Source of the DNA: Pantoea sp. Lij88
GTDB taxonomy: Bacteria; Pseudomonadota; Gammaproteobacteria; Enterobacterales; Enterobacteriaceae
Reading direction: 5' to 3'
Assembly (NCBI RefSeq): GCF_030062155.1
Contig: NZ_CP118269.1
Coordinates: 930,001 to 994,000 of the forward strand
Length of the DNA: 64,000 nt
Shown piece by piece: positions 48,286 through 57,881 of this stretch. Under the pieces are notes generated by a model. It searched no databases. It saw only the letters and a program-made list of their open reading frames with translations, and was not told where the DNA came from. A program made the position numbers and the translations under genes. Numbering within the stretch: position 1 is the stretch's first letter; the number at the start of each line of letters is the position of its first letter.

Positions 48286-48893
48286 AAAAAATCTTTACTG
48301 AGTGTTTTATAAGATAAAAATGGCCCCTGAGCTCTGTCTGAGGCCATCCAATCGTATGCATTTGGCAGGGGATGGGACAATCGTTAATACAGATCGGTTT
48401 GCTGAAATTGATCGCTTTTATCTATCATAAAAACGATCAATAACATTAAATTGATAGTTTTTGGCTATTATGGTTTGGGTATCGATCGGTGTCGCAGATC
48501 AACAAGATGCAGTCCGGAAATAGAGAGCAGTCCCGGTTCGTTTGAGTGATGTAGGCATGAAATTTTTTGCGATATTTTTTTAACGATACATTATTAATAA
48601 CTCGCTTTGATGCAGGTTGTTATTAGTTTCTTCAGATGATTTAACTTCGGACCAAATAAGGACTATATTATGTAAGTTAATTGACGTTTTTAGATGTTTC
48701 CTTCTTCTATTGTAAACTTAACATGCAGAAGAATATCTGTGGCTGATTGGTATTATAATAATAAAGAAGTACTGTATTCAGTATTATAATAATCTATATC
48801 ACACTCCCATCGCAATAATTCTTAATATATATAACTGTAATGCATTACATATCCAGTTCATCATATTGAGATGATTAATGCCAGAGGTTAAAA
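48286..48893. other. A+T-rich divergent intergenic region
   Basis: About 600 bp between divergent genes, very A+T-rich with a repeated motif (ATCGCTTTTATCTATCAT, AAAACGATCAATAAC) near 48,410-48,440. It must hold the promoters of both flanking genes. No ORF or RNA gene that I can defend. Confidence 0.45.
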
Positions 48894-49526
48894 GTGAAAA
48901 CATTCATCAGTCCTTTTGGACTAAGCAATCAGCATCATATGGATCGTATTCGTGAAACACTTGATAAGTCTTTACAGGAATACCCAAGGACGTTTGTGTT
49001 AAGTATCATACTAAGATTGCCTGACGAGAATTATGAAAATTACAAGGCAGACCCTAAATTAATAACCCGGTTTATTGAATCTTTGAAATCTCAGATTGAG
49101 CATACACAGAAACGTAAAGCCGCAGAGGGGAAACGTATTCGCACCTGTAATGTTCGTTATGCTTGGTCGAGAGAGTTTGGTGAAGAAAAGGGCAAAAAGC
49201 ATTATCATGTGGCATTGATGCTGAATAACGATGTGTACTGTAATGCGGGTACCTATTATCCCATACAAGGTCTGTATATCCATAATCTGGCATTAATGAT
49301 TATGAAAGCCTGGGTGAGAACGCTGGGTCTCAATGTCACGCCTGATTATCAAAAGTATTACCCGCTAGTGCATTTTGTTAAGGAAGGGGATTTCAGGCTG
49401 GATAGGAAGGGTAAAAACTTTGAGTACTATTACAGTCAACTTGACCGCAGTTTGTCCTATTTAACGAAGCTCGCCACGAAAGACAGTTCTGATGGCATGC
49501 GTAATTTTGGTTGCAGTCAGTCCTGA
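48894..49526 (+). CDS. yfjJ: YfjJ/inovirus Gp2-like protein
   Basis: 210 residues. The segment HYHVALMLNNDVYCNAGTYY resembles a HUH-like core, and RTCNVRYAWSREFGEEKGKK precedes it; both fit the YagK/YfjJ C-terminal-domain family found in phages and CP4-57. Possible replication or nicking role by family analogy only. The GTG-less ATG start follows a GAGG-like site. It is transcribed opposite to its neighbours. Confidence 0.7.
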   Translation: MKTFISPFGLSNQHHMDRIRETLDKSLQEYPRTFVLSIILRLPDENYENYKADPKLITRFIESLKSQIEHTQKRKAAEGKRIRTCNVRYAWSREFGEEKGKKHYHVALMLNNDVYCNAGTYYPIQGLYIHNLALMIMKAWVRTLGLNVTPDYQKYYPLVHFVKEGDFRLDRKGKNFEYYYSQLDRSLSYLTKLATKDSSDGMRNFGCSQS

Positions 49527-49592
49527 TTATTTCTGGCATGGATAGGCTGTGATTTGAAAAGGCGTGTAGCAGCGTTGCAGCGGTTTCTGAGG

Positions 49593-49633
49593 CGGTCTAT
49601 TGCTCTGTGCCGCAGTGCTGTAGCAATAGACCG
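49593..49633. repeat. 12-bp inverted repeat after the yfjJ-like gene
   Basis: CGGTCTATTGCT and AGCAATAGACCG, perfect 12-bp arms separated by 17 nt. It may terminate yfjJ transcription (only a short T tract follows) or serve as a protein-binding site. A second smaller pair, CCGCTAC/GTAGCGG, lies at 49,711-49,735. Confidence 0.6.
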
Positions 49634-49811
49634 GCTTTAAGAGAAGTTGATTGATTAATGAGCTTGCCAGGGGGTATTATGCGTACTTGTGGGCGTTAAG
49701 CTCGCTACGCCCGCTACAGGTAGCAATTGTAGCGGGGTAAATGAGATGTCTGCGTTAGTTTTAGAGACCCCGGGTGCTGAGATGTTACACACCGACGAGC
49801 CGGGACCAGAG

Positions 49812-51392
49812 TTAAAAGCCGGCAGGCTTTATAGGCTGGTAAGGTGGCAGGATAACAAATCTACCCAATGGCTGCATATCAGGTGGCGGAACAATAATAC
49901 CCATAGCGTTCATGGTTGAAATATAAATTGGGTTGTTGGGGTGACTTTGAACGCTATATATCTGTCCTTTGATGGATAAATAATTAAGCAGCGAATTCAG
50001 CTTATCACTCTTACGCAAACGGTTAGGGCCGTATTTTAATGCGTAATTCTTTCTAATCGGTCTGCCGTAATTCTGATGAATTCTTTCGATGATCCATAAG
50101 CGCAGTTCCTCTGCATCCTGTTCGAGTTGGTACTCGGGTGTGAGTTTATAAAAAAGAGTAGCAGCATGGTCGAGATACCACTCCATTATACAGGCCGCAC
50201 GTTCCATCGATTCGAGTGTAATAGTCTGACTGCCAAGGTGACTGAAGTAATGGAGCGCCCCGGCAATACGCAGTGTGTTTGTGTTTGCCTTTTGGACCAT
50301 ATCAGAAATGCATGACCATGGCTGATGAGGTATTGCCTTAGCGACCCATTGCTCGCGTTTAATCGCCCAAAAATTACTGGCCTGAGCATCTGGCATCAAT
50401 TGCACTTTATTCATGTTACCTGAATCGATTTGAGCTTTCTGAGCTGCCAGCAGGGATTTTATTCTGTCATGAAATTCAGGCAGAGCATTTTCATTCTGAA
50501 GTTGAGGTGTTGTATTAAAACGATATCCAAAAGGAACGGTGTGGTTGAGGGGAGGCACACTGGCAAACAAAATACGGGATAAAAAGCCACTGGCTTTGGC
50601 TGTATCACCCTGCTTCTTCAGGTAATCTAAACAAATCGCTGGCTGTACCATAAGCAGAATGGTGAGCAGTGGTTTGATGCCAAAGCTTTCACGATTACCA
50701 CGGTTATAATTATAAATGCCGCCATCCCAGGCCGTGTTAAGAAACCCAAGATGGTTTTTGAGGTCACTGTTAAAAAAAGTGATGGCTTCATCAGTGATAA
50801 GAGCTGCGCTGGAATAGCGGCGCAACCCCTCAATGAGGGCCGCAGGTGAAACATCGTTGTAAAGGATGTCAGGATTCACCGGCGCTTGCGGCGCGTTTGA
50901 AGAATGCAGAATCAGTTCGGCCTGCTCATCCGCGCCGTTATCCCCTTTTTTAATGGCTGCACGAAAACGACTTTTTAATGCCTGCCGCGCTGTGTTCCAG
51001 ACATCAAGCTCATCCTCGTAGGCTGCAAGCTTGCATTTGTAATCCTGTTTGATTGCCACGGCAAAATTGTAAAACGGAGCCATGACCTGATTCTTAATGG
51101 TCGTTTTACCCATGCCTGATTCGGCCATCGTCATGAAATAAAGTGCACACGGCTCTGCTTTACCGGTATAGGGATTGATTACTTCAATCAGTGACTGGCA
51201 GGCGAGAGAGATGGATGTCAGCAGGATGTTCGCGATGAGTTCAGACGGGACGTTATTCCCATTCTGAAGCTGACGAAAAACATTTTGTATGTCTGATGAA
51301 AGAGCATTAACAGGGAAGGCTGAAGCTAAGGCTGCGGCTTCGGCAAGTGTAGTGGCTGGTTTATGAACCATGATATTCATCCTTTGATCAAG
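49812..51392 (-). CDS. yfjI: YfjI DUF3987 family putative helicase
   Basis: About 527 residues. The P-loop MAESGMGKTTIKNQVMAPF (about residue 95) and Walker B-like AALITDEAITFF (about 205) define the DUF3987 phage-type ATPase. Other parts are LTILLMVQPAICLDYLKKQG and the end YGRPIRKNYALKYGPNRLRK. In CP4-57 it follows alpA, as here. Start uncertain: ATGs at 51401, 51380 or 51371 are possible. Role in element replication is inferred. Confidence 0.8.
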   Translation of the reverse strand, partial: LDQRMNIMVHKPATTLAEAAALASAFPVNALSSDIQNVFRQLQNGNNVPSELIANILLTSISLACQSLIEVINPYTGKAEPCALYFMTMAESGMGKTTIKNQVMAPFYNFAVAIKQDYKCKLAAYEDELDVWNTARQALKSRFRAAIKKGDNGADEQAELILHSSNAPQAPVNPDILYNDVSPAALIEGLRRYSSAALITDEAITFFNSDLKNHLGFLNTAWDGGIYNYNRGNRESFGIKPLLTILLMVQPAICLDYLKKQGDTAKASGFLSRILFASVPPLNHTVPFGYRFNTTPQLQNENALPEFHDRIKSLLAAQKAQIDSGNMNKVQLMPDAQASNFWAIKREQWVAKAIPHQPWSCISDMVQKANTNTLRIAGALHYFSHLGSQTITLESMERAACIMEWYLDHAATLFYKLTPEYQLEQDAEELRLWIIERIHQNYGRPIRKNYALKYGPNRLRKSDKLNSLLNYLSIKGQIYSVQSHPNNPIYISTMNAMGIIVPPPDMQPLGRFVILPPYQPIKPAGF

Positions 51393-51504
51393 TAGCGGCA
51401 TAACTGAAGTGCCTTACCCCGGCGGGTAAGGGCACTCAGTGTTGTTGCTTTTGGTATTTGGGTTTTCTTGTGAGCGATGACTGAAAAGAAAAGGTAGAAC
51501 GGGA

Positions 51505-51717
51505 TCAGCCAGCTTTGCGCAACAGAACCCATTCATCCAGCTCGGACTCGAGCCAGCCAACAGATTGCTTACCGAGGGGGTAAGGCTTCGGGAACGCCGG
51601 ATCGTGGCGTGGGGATTTGGCGTTAAGCCAGTCGTAGATGGTGGAACGCGCGATGCCGAGTTTGGCCGCAACTGCTCGCATACGCAGGATTTTTACCGTC
51701 TGGGTGTAGGTGGTCAT
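51505..51717 (-). CDS. alpA: AlpA-family transcriptional regulator
   Basis: 70 residues with the AlpA/MerR-like HTH: ILRMRAVAAKLGIARSTIYD, WLNAKSPRHDPAFPKPYPL, SVGWLESELDEWV. AlpA activates the integrase of CP4-57; here no intact integrase remains. The inverted repeat at 51,760-51,779 is directly upstream. Confidence 0.92.
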   Translation of the reverse strand: MTTYTQTVKILRMRAVAAKLGIARSTIYDWLNAKSPRHDPAFPKPYPLGKQSVGWLESELDEWVLLRKAG

Positions 51718-51759
51718 CTTTCTACCTCATTGAACTGTATGGATGTAAGTTATTTGTTT

Positions 51760-51779
51760 AATAACGGCTCTCCGTTATT
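51760..51779. promoter_or_regulatory. perfect inverted repeat upstream of alpA
   Basis: AATAACGG-CTCT-CCGTTATT, 8-bp arms, about 45 bp before the alpA start and about 100 bp before the divergent unknown gene. Best read as an operator for AlpA or another regulator. Confidence 0.55.
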
Positions 51780-51877
51780 CAATACCTGAGCCGACTGGCT
51801 GGTATACGATGGATGGTAATGAAGTCGAATAGTGTCTAAAATTGGCAATTACCACTTACTTTTTTTGACACTAACTT

Positions 51878-53116
51878 ATGCCAGCCACAACATCCGTACA
51901 CAAAGCAGCGTTTGATGCTATCGACAGTCTTCACTTCAGTCAGGTGATGATGAGTCACATATGCGCAGACCCCGTTGCAGAAGAGTGCTATCGACGTATT
52001 TTTTGTAGAATCAACAGCATACTTCAGAGGGAAGGGATAACCGGAAAACAGGCTCAGATAGCCAAGCATTATTTGCTGGGGGCTCTTGAAATCTACTTGT
52101 CGATTGATAGCAACTATTTTGCGGGCACAGTTGAGCATAATAAAGGTGTTGATGGTGGTGCACCTTATAACAGAGAACTTCTCGAGCAATTTGTTGAACA
52201 CAACCAAAATTACAGTATCGCTTTACTTTGCAATATTGCTGATTTTAATGGCGTCGACAGAGAGTTCTTTTTTCAGGCAACGGAAGAGTTATTTAATGAT
52301 AAGATGTTATCTCCCATGCCGCGTTTTATCAGATATCGTCTTACCGAATGTTGCTATGCGCTTGAATATCCTGATGCTCCTCTCTTTTTTTATCGGGAGT
52401 TGGTGAGTCTGGGTATTGTTTTGTGTGGGAAATACTCACATAATCGTGACCAGTTTTTGAAGAAGTCTGATTCAGAATTATCACTTTTGTTCATTCGTGC
52501 AGGCTTACTTTTTGAGTTTAAGATGCTGCAAAGAGCAGTGCAGGTGATAACCTCCCTCAATAAAAATGGTACTCTTTTTTTACCCGCTGCAGATCTCCGA
52601 ATGTCCTTTACAGAGCGCAAGAACATTGCTGATTACTATAAAAGACTTGTTGATGTGTGGTTGCTGGAAGATAAGCCTGGTTCCTTTGTGGTTTTTAAGT
52701 GTAAAAGCGATGTTTCAGATTTAGATGTTAAAATACTTCTTAAAAATATGAACAAATTTTATTTTCATAAACGAATGTTTGATGGTACACAGGGAAGTTG
52801 GCTGGGAACACTGGGAGCATTTGATATTGAGGTTAGCCGTTGGATAGAACCAGAGTTGGCGATTTATTACGAGGGTAATAATAGTCTTACAATTTCAGAA
52901 AAAATTAGATCTAAGTTTATGGGGTTTGGTTTTAGTGTATCAGCTAGAAATTTGTATTTGAGGCATAAAGCGGTAAGAAAAAATAGTTACCCTAAAATTC
53001 GATATTATTATACCCATTTATTGAATCAGCCATGCATATTCCCCTGGTATCTTAATGACAATAGTTGTTACGACATGGCTCTGGAGTTTGATGGTTATCA
53101 AGACTTTGCTGGATAA
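51878..53116 (+). CDS. 412-residue protein of unknown function
   Basis: I do not recognise this protein. It is helical in the first half (VAEECYRRIFCRINSILQRE, GITGKQAQIAKHYLLGALEI) and mixed in the second (LAIYYEGNNSLTISEKIRSK, MGFGFSVSARNLYLRHKAV). Two aromatic-rich segments (ALEYPDAPLFFYRELVSLGI, NKFYFHKRMFDGTQGSWLG) could be conserved. No signal peptide or P-loop. Base composition is A+T-rich. The start lacks a clear ribosome-binding site; inner ATGs near 51,946 are alternatives. It lies between the CP4-like block and Gabija, so it is a candidate defence or regulatory gene. Confidence 0.6.
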   Translation: MPATTSVHKAAFDAIDSLHFSQVMMSHICADPVAEECYRRIFCRINSILQREGITGKQAQIAKHYLLGALEIYLSIDSNYFAGTVEHNKGVDGGAPYNRELLEQFVEHNQNYSIALLCNIADFNGVDREFFFQATEELFNDKMLSPMPRFIRYRLTECCYALEYPDAPLFFYRELVSLGIVLCGKYSHNRDQFLKKSDSELSLLFIRAGLLFEFKMLQRAVQVITSLNKNGTLFLPAADLRMSFTERKNIADYYKRLVDVWLLEDKPGSFVVFKCKSDVSDLDVKILLKNMNKFYFHKRMFDGTQGSWLGTLGAFDIEVSRWIEPELAIYYEGNNSLTISEKIRSKFMGFGFSVSARNLYLRHKAVRKNSYPKIRYYYTHLLNQPCIFPWYLNDNSCYDMALEFDGYQDFAG

Positions 53117-53625
53117 ATAAAATTTAAGGCGAGTCCACTGTAAAAGATTCTCGTTCAGGCGATACACAGGCCTTCAGGCATCCCCGTCTTCGTCATTTTG
53201 CTCGGCGCACGCATCATGGCCAAAGCCTCTGCAGCCTTACCGTCGTAGTCATGCAACATCAGTGTTCCGTCGAACAACTGTTTTATGTGTCTGCTGGTAC
53301 TTATCAGCGCCTTCTGGCGCTGGGGTAGGATCACTCTCAGGAAGGATTTATATTTGAACATAGTTCTTAAACAAGTGGGTTTACGTCATTACGCGAATCT
53401 ACAGGCCATGCCGATTGCTAACCCGATGCCCAAAAACACTGTGACATGAATCAGTTAGAGTATATTTAAGGATTGGTATTTTTTAGCGAAGCGGTAATAT
53501 GACTTGCCGTGTCAATTCTTTCTAATTGTGCCTCAACAGCATCAAGGTGGAAGGACTCGAGCTTACGGCGTGGCGCTAAGCTGCTACAGGTTGGCGCATC
53601 CCTATACGGATTGAGAGGAGCCACA
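53117..53625. other. spacer with one doubtful small ORF
   Basis: About 500 bp upstream of gajA. A 68-codon minus-strand frame (53,155-53,361: …FDGTLMLHDYDGKAAEALAM) has no RBS and may be a remnant. The rest has no gene; the gajA promoter must lie here, but no consensus pair stands out. Confidence 0.4.
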
Positions 53626-55935
53626 ATGTCAGCAGCAGACGCCACTACATCATTATCTGGACAGATATCCCTTCGGTTTGTTGAGCTTTGCCAGTTCCGC
53701 CGACTTGGTAAGGTCCAGCTTGAGATTGATCCTAAGACTACTATTCTCGTCGGTGCTAATAATAGCGGCAAAACATCAATTCTGGCAGCGCTGCGCCACT
53801 TCCTCGCAGATGGCTCGTCATTTGGTGCTTTCGACATCAGTGTTTCTCAATGGCCAAAATTGCGGGAACTTGGAAGAGTTTGGGACGCATTAGAAGAAGA
53901 CCCGTCTACGTCTGGCGCATCCGAAGATGAATGGGAAGAGCAACTTGGAACCTTAATTTCGGCGATGCCAACGCTAGATCTATGGTTCGATGCTAAGGCC
54001 GGCATGTTCCACTATGTCTCCCCGTTCTTGTCAAAATTCAGTTGGAAGGGGGGCGGGGTAGGTGTCCGATTGCGTCTGGAACCTGCTACGAACATTGAGG
54101 ATCTGAAGCAGTTGGCTTGGAAGTATCACCTGACGAGAATACCTGTGAAGGATATGGGAAAGGATTCGCTTGCGTGGCCGATTGATCTTCTTGATTTTTG
54201 GCTGCGAGAACCTTCTCAACTCGGCCAAGTTCGGGCCTACAAGTTAGATGCCGATAACAACCCTTTGGACGGGATAAAGACCTACGTTAGCCAGGTACTG
54301 GATGCTGACTCAAGCCCAATTGATCGTAAGCATCTTCAGAAACTTATAAAAGTAGACTTTGTGGCTGCACAGCGTGGCCTTGGTAGTGAGGAAGCTGATT
54401 CCCGGTCTGCTTCTGGCACCCATCGCATAGGTTTATTCTCCAATCAGCTTCTCAAATTTGCTCGACAGCATCTAAATGTGGCAGCAACAGGTCATGGGCA
54501 CCGAGCTGACCTCATAAAAGCTGTTGCTGATGCCCAGCAGGAACTAGATAAAAAGATTCATGAGGCTATTGGACCATCGGTAGAAGAGGTTAAAGAGCTT
54601 GGGTACCCCGGCTTGCATGACCCCCAAGAGATTCGTTTCCGCACGCGCATACAGACAGCCGAATTACTCGACCATGGGACAGCTGTTCAATACAGCATGC
54701 AGAAGGATTCACTAGAAGAGCTTCTCCCGGAATATTCCATTGGTCTCGGTTATCAGAATTTACAGTCCCTTAGTTACCAACTAGTTTCTTTCAAAGCTGC
54801 TCGCCTAAATCCTGAAAAGGGCGCTCCCGCACCTGTTCATCTGGTTATGATTGAGGAGCCCGAGGCTCATTTGCACGTACAGGTACAACGTATTTTCTCG
54901 GGTAAGGCACATAAGCTCATCAGTCCTAACGGTAGCGATGAGTCAGGTCTTAAAAGCCAACTGATTATCAGTACTCATTCTAGCCATTTAGCTCATGCTG
55001 AGAATTTTGACCGGCTACGATATGTTCGCCGCGTTGCCAAGAGTGAAGAACAAAACATGCCTACCACTGAGGTGGTTAATCTTGGGCAAGTTTTTGGTGA
55101 TGATAAAACAACCCGTCAATTCGCTGAACGTTATTTTCGCGTTCAACACACAGATCTTTTATTTGCCAATGCTGCAATCTTTGTCGAGGGGGTTGCTGAA
55201 CGAATGCTGTTACCTCTTTTCATTGAAAGAGATTTTGCAACACTCAACAGTCGCTATCTGTCCTTCCTTGATATTGGTGGCAGCCATGCTCATCGGCTAA
55301 GAGCTCTCGTTGAAAGACTCCGTATTCCAACTGTAATTATTACTGATATCGATCCAGTTGAAGAAAGACCAGGTAAGCCAAAAAAAAATGGGGATCCGAC
55401 TACAACCTTAGTTGCTGTGGCTAATACAGGACAACCCGGACTGCAATGTGGGAACCCGACTCTTCGCGGATGGCACCCTAAGTTGCAACAGCTTGAGGAT
55501 TTCAAGAACCCGAAAAATGAGCATCTTGTCTGGAAAGAAATTGCCGAGTGTTCTGTACGTTTTGCATGGCAGTTGCCTGTAGTCGAAGCTGATGGTCAAT
55601 GGCCAAGTACTTTTGAAGACTCTCTAATTCTGAGAAATATCCCTTGGTTTAAGCAACTTATTGATGAAAAAGTCGATGGCGATGGGAAGCAAATCAAACC
55701 GCCGAAGGGAGCACTGGGCTCAGTAGCAAGACAGGTCGCTGAAAATGATAATATTCCAGAACTGCTCGCAGCTCTGCATAAATTAATGCATGGATCTTTT
55801 AATAAAGGAGACTTTGCCGCAAGTATCTTTGAAATGGTTGCTGCGGATGAGCCGATAGTCTGTCCTAAATATATCGAGGATGCATTGGAATGGCTCCAGA
55901 CACAGCTTGAGCCAAGCAAGGAGGTGATGCCATGA
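53626..55935 (+). CDS. gajA: GajA-like OLD-family nuclease (Gabija)
   Basis: 769 residues from MSAADATTSLSGQISLRFVE; an AGAGGAG site fixes this start, while the open frame reaches back to 53,509. ABC-type ATPase domain: Walker A LVGANNSGKTSILAALRHF (about 41-50), signature-region helices, Walker B MIEEPEAHLHVQVQRIF, switch STHSSHLAHA. TOPRIM domain: FVEGVAERMLLPLFIE (catalytic Glu about 520), DIGGSHAHRLRALVERL, TVIITDIDPVEERPGK (DxD). It is longer than Bacillus GajA (about 580), mainly through a 200-residue insertion between the ATPase halves. Coupled to the helicase gene by an ATGA overlap. Confidence 0.9.
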   Translation: MSAADATTSLSGQISLRFVELCQFRRLGKVQLEIDPKTTILVGANNSGKTSILAALRHFLADGSSFGAFDISVSQWPKLRELGRVWDALEEDPSTSGASEDEWEEQLGTLISAMPTLDLWFDAKAGMFHYVSPFLSKFSWKGGGVGVRLRLEPATNIEDLKQLAWKYHLTRIPVKDMGKDSLAWPIDLLDFWLREPSQLGQVRAYKLDADNNPLDGIKTYVSQVLDADSSPIDRKHLQKLIKVDFVAAQRGLGSEEADSRSASGTHRIGLFSNQLLKFARQHLNVAATGHGHRADLIKAVADAQQELDKKIHEAIGPSVEEVKELGYPGLHDPQEIRFRTRIQTAELLDHGTAVQYSMQKDSLEELLPEYSIGLGYQNLQSLSYQLVSFKAARLNPEKGAPAPVHLVMIEEPEAHLHVQVQRIFSGKAHKLISPNGSDESGLKSQLIISTHSSHLAHAENFDRLRYVRRVAKSEEQNMPTTEVVNLGQVFGDDKTTRQFAERYFRVQHTDLLFANAAIFVEGVAERMLLPLFIERDFATLNSRYLSFLDIGGSHAHRLRALVERLRIPTVIITDIDPVEERPGKPKKNGDPTTTLVAVANTGQPGLQCGNPTLRGWHPKLQQLEDFKNPKNEHLVWKEIAECSVRFAWQLPVVEADGQWPSTFEDSLILRNIPWFKQLIDEKVDGDGKQIKPPKGALGSVARQVAENDNIPELLAALHKLMHGSFNKGDFAASIFEMVAADEPIVCPKYIEDALEWLQTQLEPSKEVMP

Positions 55936-57881
55936 CTAACTCATCAGCCCTTGACGACAATGATCGCGATGCAGGGGTAGTTGAAGAGATTTGCGGCTAC
56001 CTTACAGACATACCACCCCGTAACTACTTCCTTTTTGCAGGGGCTGGTTCTGGTAAAACACGAACTTTGGTAGAAGTTTTGCGTCGCCTTACTGGTGTGA
56101 CTGAGCATGAGAAGGGGGGACAATTAGCACGGTCCCTGAAGATGTATGGGCGTTCGATTAGAGTTGTGACCTACACCAAGAATGCTGTCTCTGTAATCAA
56201 CAGACGTCTTGGGGACAATAATTTAGTCAGTGTGTCTACCATCCATTCGTTTTGCTGGGAGTTAATTAATGGGTTCAACGATGACATTCGGGAGTCCCTT
56301 ATAGCAGTAAAAGAAGCTCAACTCGCTAAAGAGACTGCAGAGGCACAAGCGAAACCGAGGGGTATTACTGCAGCAAAACAGCATGACCTTGACGAAATCA
56401 CGAATGAAATCGAGGTTCTTCGGACAACTGAAGTATTCAAATACCATCCCGATCGCAATACATATGGACCTGGTGCACTACCACACAATTACGTACTCGA
56501 TGCGACAGCTTGGTTGCTTCAAAATAAGCCAACACTCCAATCCATTCTCAAAGATCGACATCCAATCATACTGATTGATGAGTCGCAGGACACGATGAAA
56601 GGTGTACTGGACTCCTTGATGGTGCTTGCCAAAAAAAGTGAGAGAGATTTGACTCTTGGTCTGCTGGGAGATCATCGACAACGAATTTATATGGATGGTC
56701 ATGCCGATCTTCCAAGCATTGTTCCGGAAAGCTGGGCAACGCCTGAGTTACAAATGAATCATCGCAGTCAACGGCGGATAGTCACACTGATTAATAAAAT
56801 CTGGGAAACTGAATTTGAAGGCAGGACACAACCTACAAAGGGTTCAGCACAACATCCCCGAACGGAAAAAGCTGGTGGAACGGTTCGGCTCTTCTTGGGG
56901 GATACATCACGAAGTCCAGAAGATAAAGTGCTTAGTGAACGCTGGTGCGCTGAGCGAATGTTTGAAATTAGTGGTTTAGCAGATTGGAATCAAGGGCAAT
57001 ATCAGTTGCTTGCGCTTGAGCATAAGCTTGTCGCCACTCGTGGCTCGTTTCTTGATGTCTATGAGGCAATGGTTCTGTTAGATCCCAACGCTGCAGCACC
57101 ATCTGGCAGTGGGGACAATAAGGGGCCTTCAACAGTACAAATTTTGCTTAATGAGCTGGCGCATTTAGAAGCCTGCGTCAGTGATGAAGGAATCGTTAAT
57201 GAGTTTAAGGCCACCGAGGTTTTTCGACGTTATGGCGGTTTAGGCAATATGCCTGAGGACTCAGAAGCAAGAGTTGAACGTACTGATGAAATGCTCGAGG
57301 CGATAGCGATATTTGCAATGGCTTGCGCCAACTCTGAGTCAACGATCGCTGAGGTGTTAGCGCCAGTCTTGAGTGCAAACTTATTCGAGGTTGATCATCG
57401 ACTCCTAGAGGCTTATGTCGACAAGTCACCAGCCCCGCAAGCTCCTGGACGTGGTGAGGATGAGTCAAAGCAAACCAGAATGCGCCGCGGATGGTGTGCA
57501 CTGTTTGCTTCTCCATGGAAACAACTTAAGTGCTATCGGAATTACCTTGCTGGGATTTCAGAGCTCGCAACACATCAGGTAGTTAAAGGCTCTGAGTTCA
57601 ATCACGTCATGGTTGTAATGGATGATGCTCTTGCTGGTGGGACTCTCATCAAGTACGACAAAGTTTTTGGTGGTACGCAGTTAAGTCCAACAGATAAAAA
57701 GAATGCAGAGGCTGGTAAGGAGACAACAATTGACCGGACTTTACGTTTGCTGTACGTGACTTGTAGCAGGGCGCAAGAATCGCTCGCCTTAGTGCTTTGG
57801 TCGTCCGATCCAGCTGCAGCAATGGCTCGAATCAAGGAGAGTCAATGGTTTGCTGAAGATGAAATACAAATAATCACATAA
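55932..57881 (+). CDS. gajB: GajB-like UvrD/Rep superfamily 1 helicase (Gabija)
   Basis: 649 residues. SF1A motifs in order: I FLFAGAGSGKTRTL (about 33-46), Ia VVTYTKNAVSVINRRL, II IILIDESQDTMKG (about 214), III LGLLGDHRQRIYMDG, IV LQMNHRSQRRIVTLINK, V THQVVKGSEFNHVMVV, VI LRLLYVTCSRAQESLALV. All catalytic residues are present. In Gabija, GajA and GajB form a complex that senses depleted nucleotides or altered DNA ends and cuts phage and host DNA. It shares ATGA with gajA; no accessory gene follows. Confidence 0.9.
   Translation: MTNSSALDDNDRDAGVVEEICGYLTDIPPRNYFLFAGAGSGKTRTLVEVLRRLTGVTEHEKGGQLARSLKMYGRSIRVVTYTKNAVSVINRRLGDNNLVSVSTIHSFCWELINGFNDDIRESLIAVKEAQLAKETAEAQAKPRGITAAKQHDLDEITNEIEVLRTTEVFKYHPDRNTYGPGALPHNYVLDATAWLLQNKPTLQSILKDRHPIILIDESQDTMKGVLDSLMVLAKKSERDLTLGLLGDHRQRIYMDGHADLPSIVPESWATPELQMNHRSQRRIVTLINKIWETEFEGRTQPTKGSAQHPRTEKAGGTVRLFLGDTSRSPEDKVLSERWCAERMFEISGLADWNQGQYQLLALEHKLVATRGSFLDVYEAMVLLDPNAAAPSGSGDNKGPSTVQILLNELAHLEACVSDEGIVNEFKATEVFRRYGGLGNMPEDSEARVERTDEMLEAIAIFAMACANSESTIAEVLAPVLSANLFEVDHRLLEAYVDKSPAPQAPGRGEDESKQTRMRRGWCALFASPWKQLKCYRNYLAGISELATHQVVKGSEFNHVMVVMDDALAGGTLIKYDKVFGGTQLSPTDKKNAEAGKETTIDRTLRLLYVTCSRAQESLALVLWSSDPAAAMARIKESQWFAEDEIQIIT

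Noticed and set aside
49689..49919. 76-codon plus-strand frame next to yfjI
   Set aside because: It overlaps the 3' end of yfjI on the other strand, no family match, no convincing ribosome-binding site for its first ATG.
53155..53361. 68-codon minus-strand ORF upstream of gajA
   Set aside because: Reads like protein (FDGTLMLHDYDG) but has no RBS and no recognised family; kept only as a note in the spacer entry.
53626..57881. Reading the OLD/UvrD pair as a retron, Septu or Lamassu system
   Set aside because: No reverse transcriptase, msr/msd RNA, HNH partner or SMC-type Lamassu gene is adjacent; TOPRIM and SF1 helicase motifs fit Gabija better.
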